Below, piece after piece: positions 9,916 through 9,977 of a stretch of DNA of 9,977 bases. Each line of letters starts with the position of its first letter. Positions within the stretch are counted from its first letter, which is position 1. Origin of the DNA: Nanobdellota archaeon. GTDB lineage: Archaea; Nanobdellota; Nanobdellia; Pacearchaeales; GW2011-AR1. The stretch is taken from NCBI GenBank assembly GCA_018817905.1, contig JAHISS010000115.1, forward strand, positions 1-9,977, in the 5' to 3' direction. The notes beneath the pieces were generated by a model, which was not told where the DNA came from, ran no database searches, and worked only from the letters and a program-made list of their open reading frames with translations. Both the position numbers and the translations under genes were made by a program.

Positions 9916-9977
9916 ATGAAAGGAAACGTAAGTTTTTCTTTTGGGCCTATTGCTTTGATAAATAAGATAGATAAAAA
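9916..9977 (+). CDS. 5' fragment of an unknown outward-facing gene (right copy)
   Basis: The ATG at 9916-9918 opens a frame that runs off the window end and encodes the same N-terminus, MKGNVSFSFG, as the minus-strand fragment at 1-64. A GGAGG sequence lies about 12 nt upstream, directly after the palindrome at 9874-9900. If both continue as genes outside, the genome carries two copies of this gene or of its 5' end. Function unknown. Confidence 0.4.
   Translation, partial: MKGNVSFSFGPIALINKIDK

Larger units (their letters stand above)
9839..9977 (-). repeat. Right terminal inverted repeat (139 bp)
   Basis: Inverted copy of 3-141 with two substitutions, both in the untranslated stretch between the palindrome and the outward start codon. 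The copied pnuC-like start codon lies here on the minus strand at 9848-9846, but its reading frame stops after seven codons. This shows that the copy contains only the upstream region of that gene. Confidence 0.95.

Noticed and set aside
1..9977. A complete linear plasmid or virus with terminal inverted repeats
   Set aside because: The segment carries core ribosomal, Spt5 and tRNA genes and no replication, capsid or transposase gene, so a chromosomal segment is far more likely.

Overview
The window is a chromosomal segment from an AT-rich archaeon, probably a reduced-genome DPANN-type lineage (inference). Archaeal markers are Spt5 (NGN plus KOW), archaeal-type ribosomal proteins uL11, uL1, uL10 and the P1-type stalk protein with its acidic tail, a tRNA-Ser(UGA) gene with a short bulge-helix-bulge intron, and TATA-box promoters placed about 25 nt in front of start codons (leaderless transcripts).

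Layout. (1) Positions 3-141 and 9839-9977 are inverted copies of one 139-bp sequence (137/139 identical). Each copy contains a perfect 11-bp palindrome and the first ~20 codons of an unknown gene pointing out of the window. (2) 132-3673, plus strand, is a tightly packed NAD cluster: a half-length PnuC-like nicotinamide riboside transporter, a bifunctional NadR-type NMN adenylyltransferase/ribosylnicotinamide kinase, a divergent NAD kinase, a nucleoside 2-deoxyribosyltransferase-like protein and an unassigned radical SAM enzyme. An NrtR-type Nudix/winged-helix regulator follows at 3732-4394 with its own promoter. Together these could import nicotinamide riboside, convert it to NMN, NAD and NADP, and regulate the route. 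(3) 4487-8280 is the transcription/ribosomal-stalk cluster spt5-L11-L1-L10-L12, interrupted by three small unrecognised or barely recognised genes (89, 70 and 92 aa) at three of its four junctions. An 18-bp direct repeat flanks the first of these. L11 has an ~85-residue Lys/Glu-rich tail, and L10 looks shortened at its C-terminus. (4) 8281-9977 is sparser: a structured intergenic region, two orphan genes (134 and 90 aa), tRNA-Ser with intron, a convergent 87-aa gene, a diverged intergenic repeat and the right inverted repeat.

The most notable observations are the terminal inverted repeats carrying a duplicated divergent promoter region, the half-size PnuC with a complete NR-to-NADP module, the small genes wedged into the ribosomal operon, and a TATA box placed 26 nt before the mature 5' end of the tRNA, as in organisms that make leaderless tRNAs.
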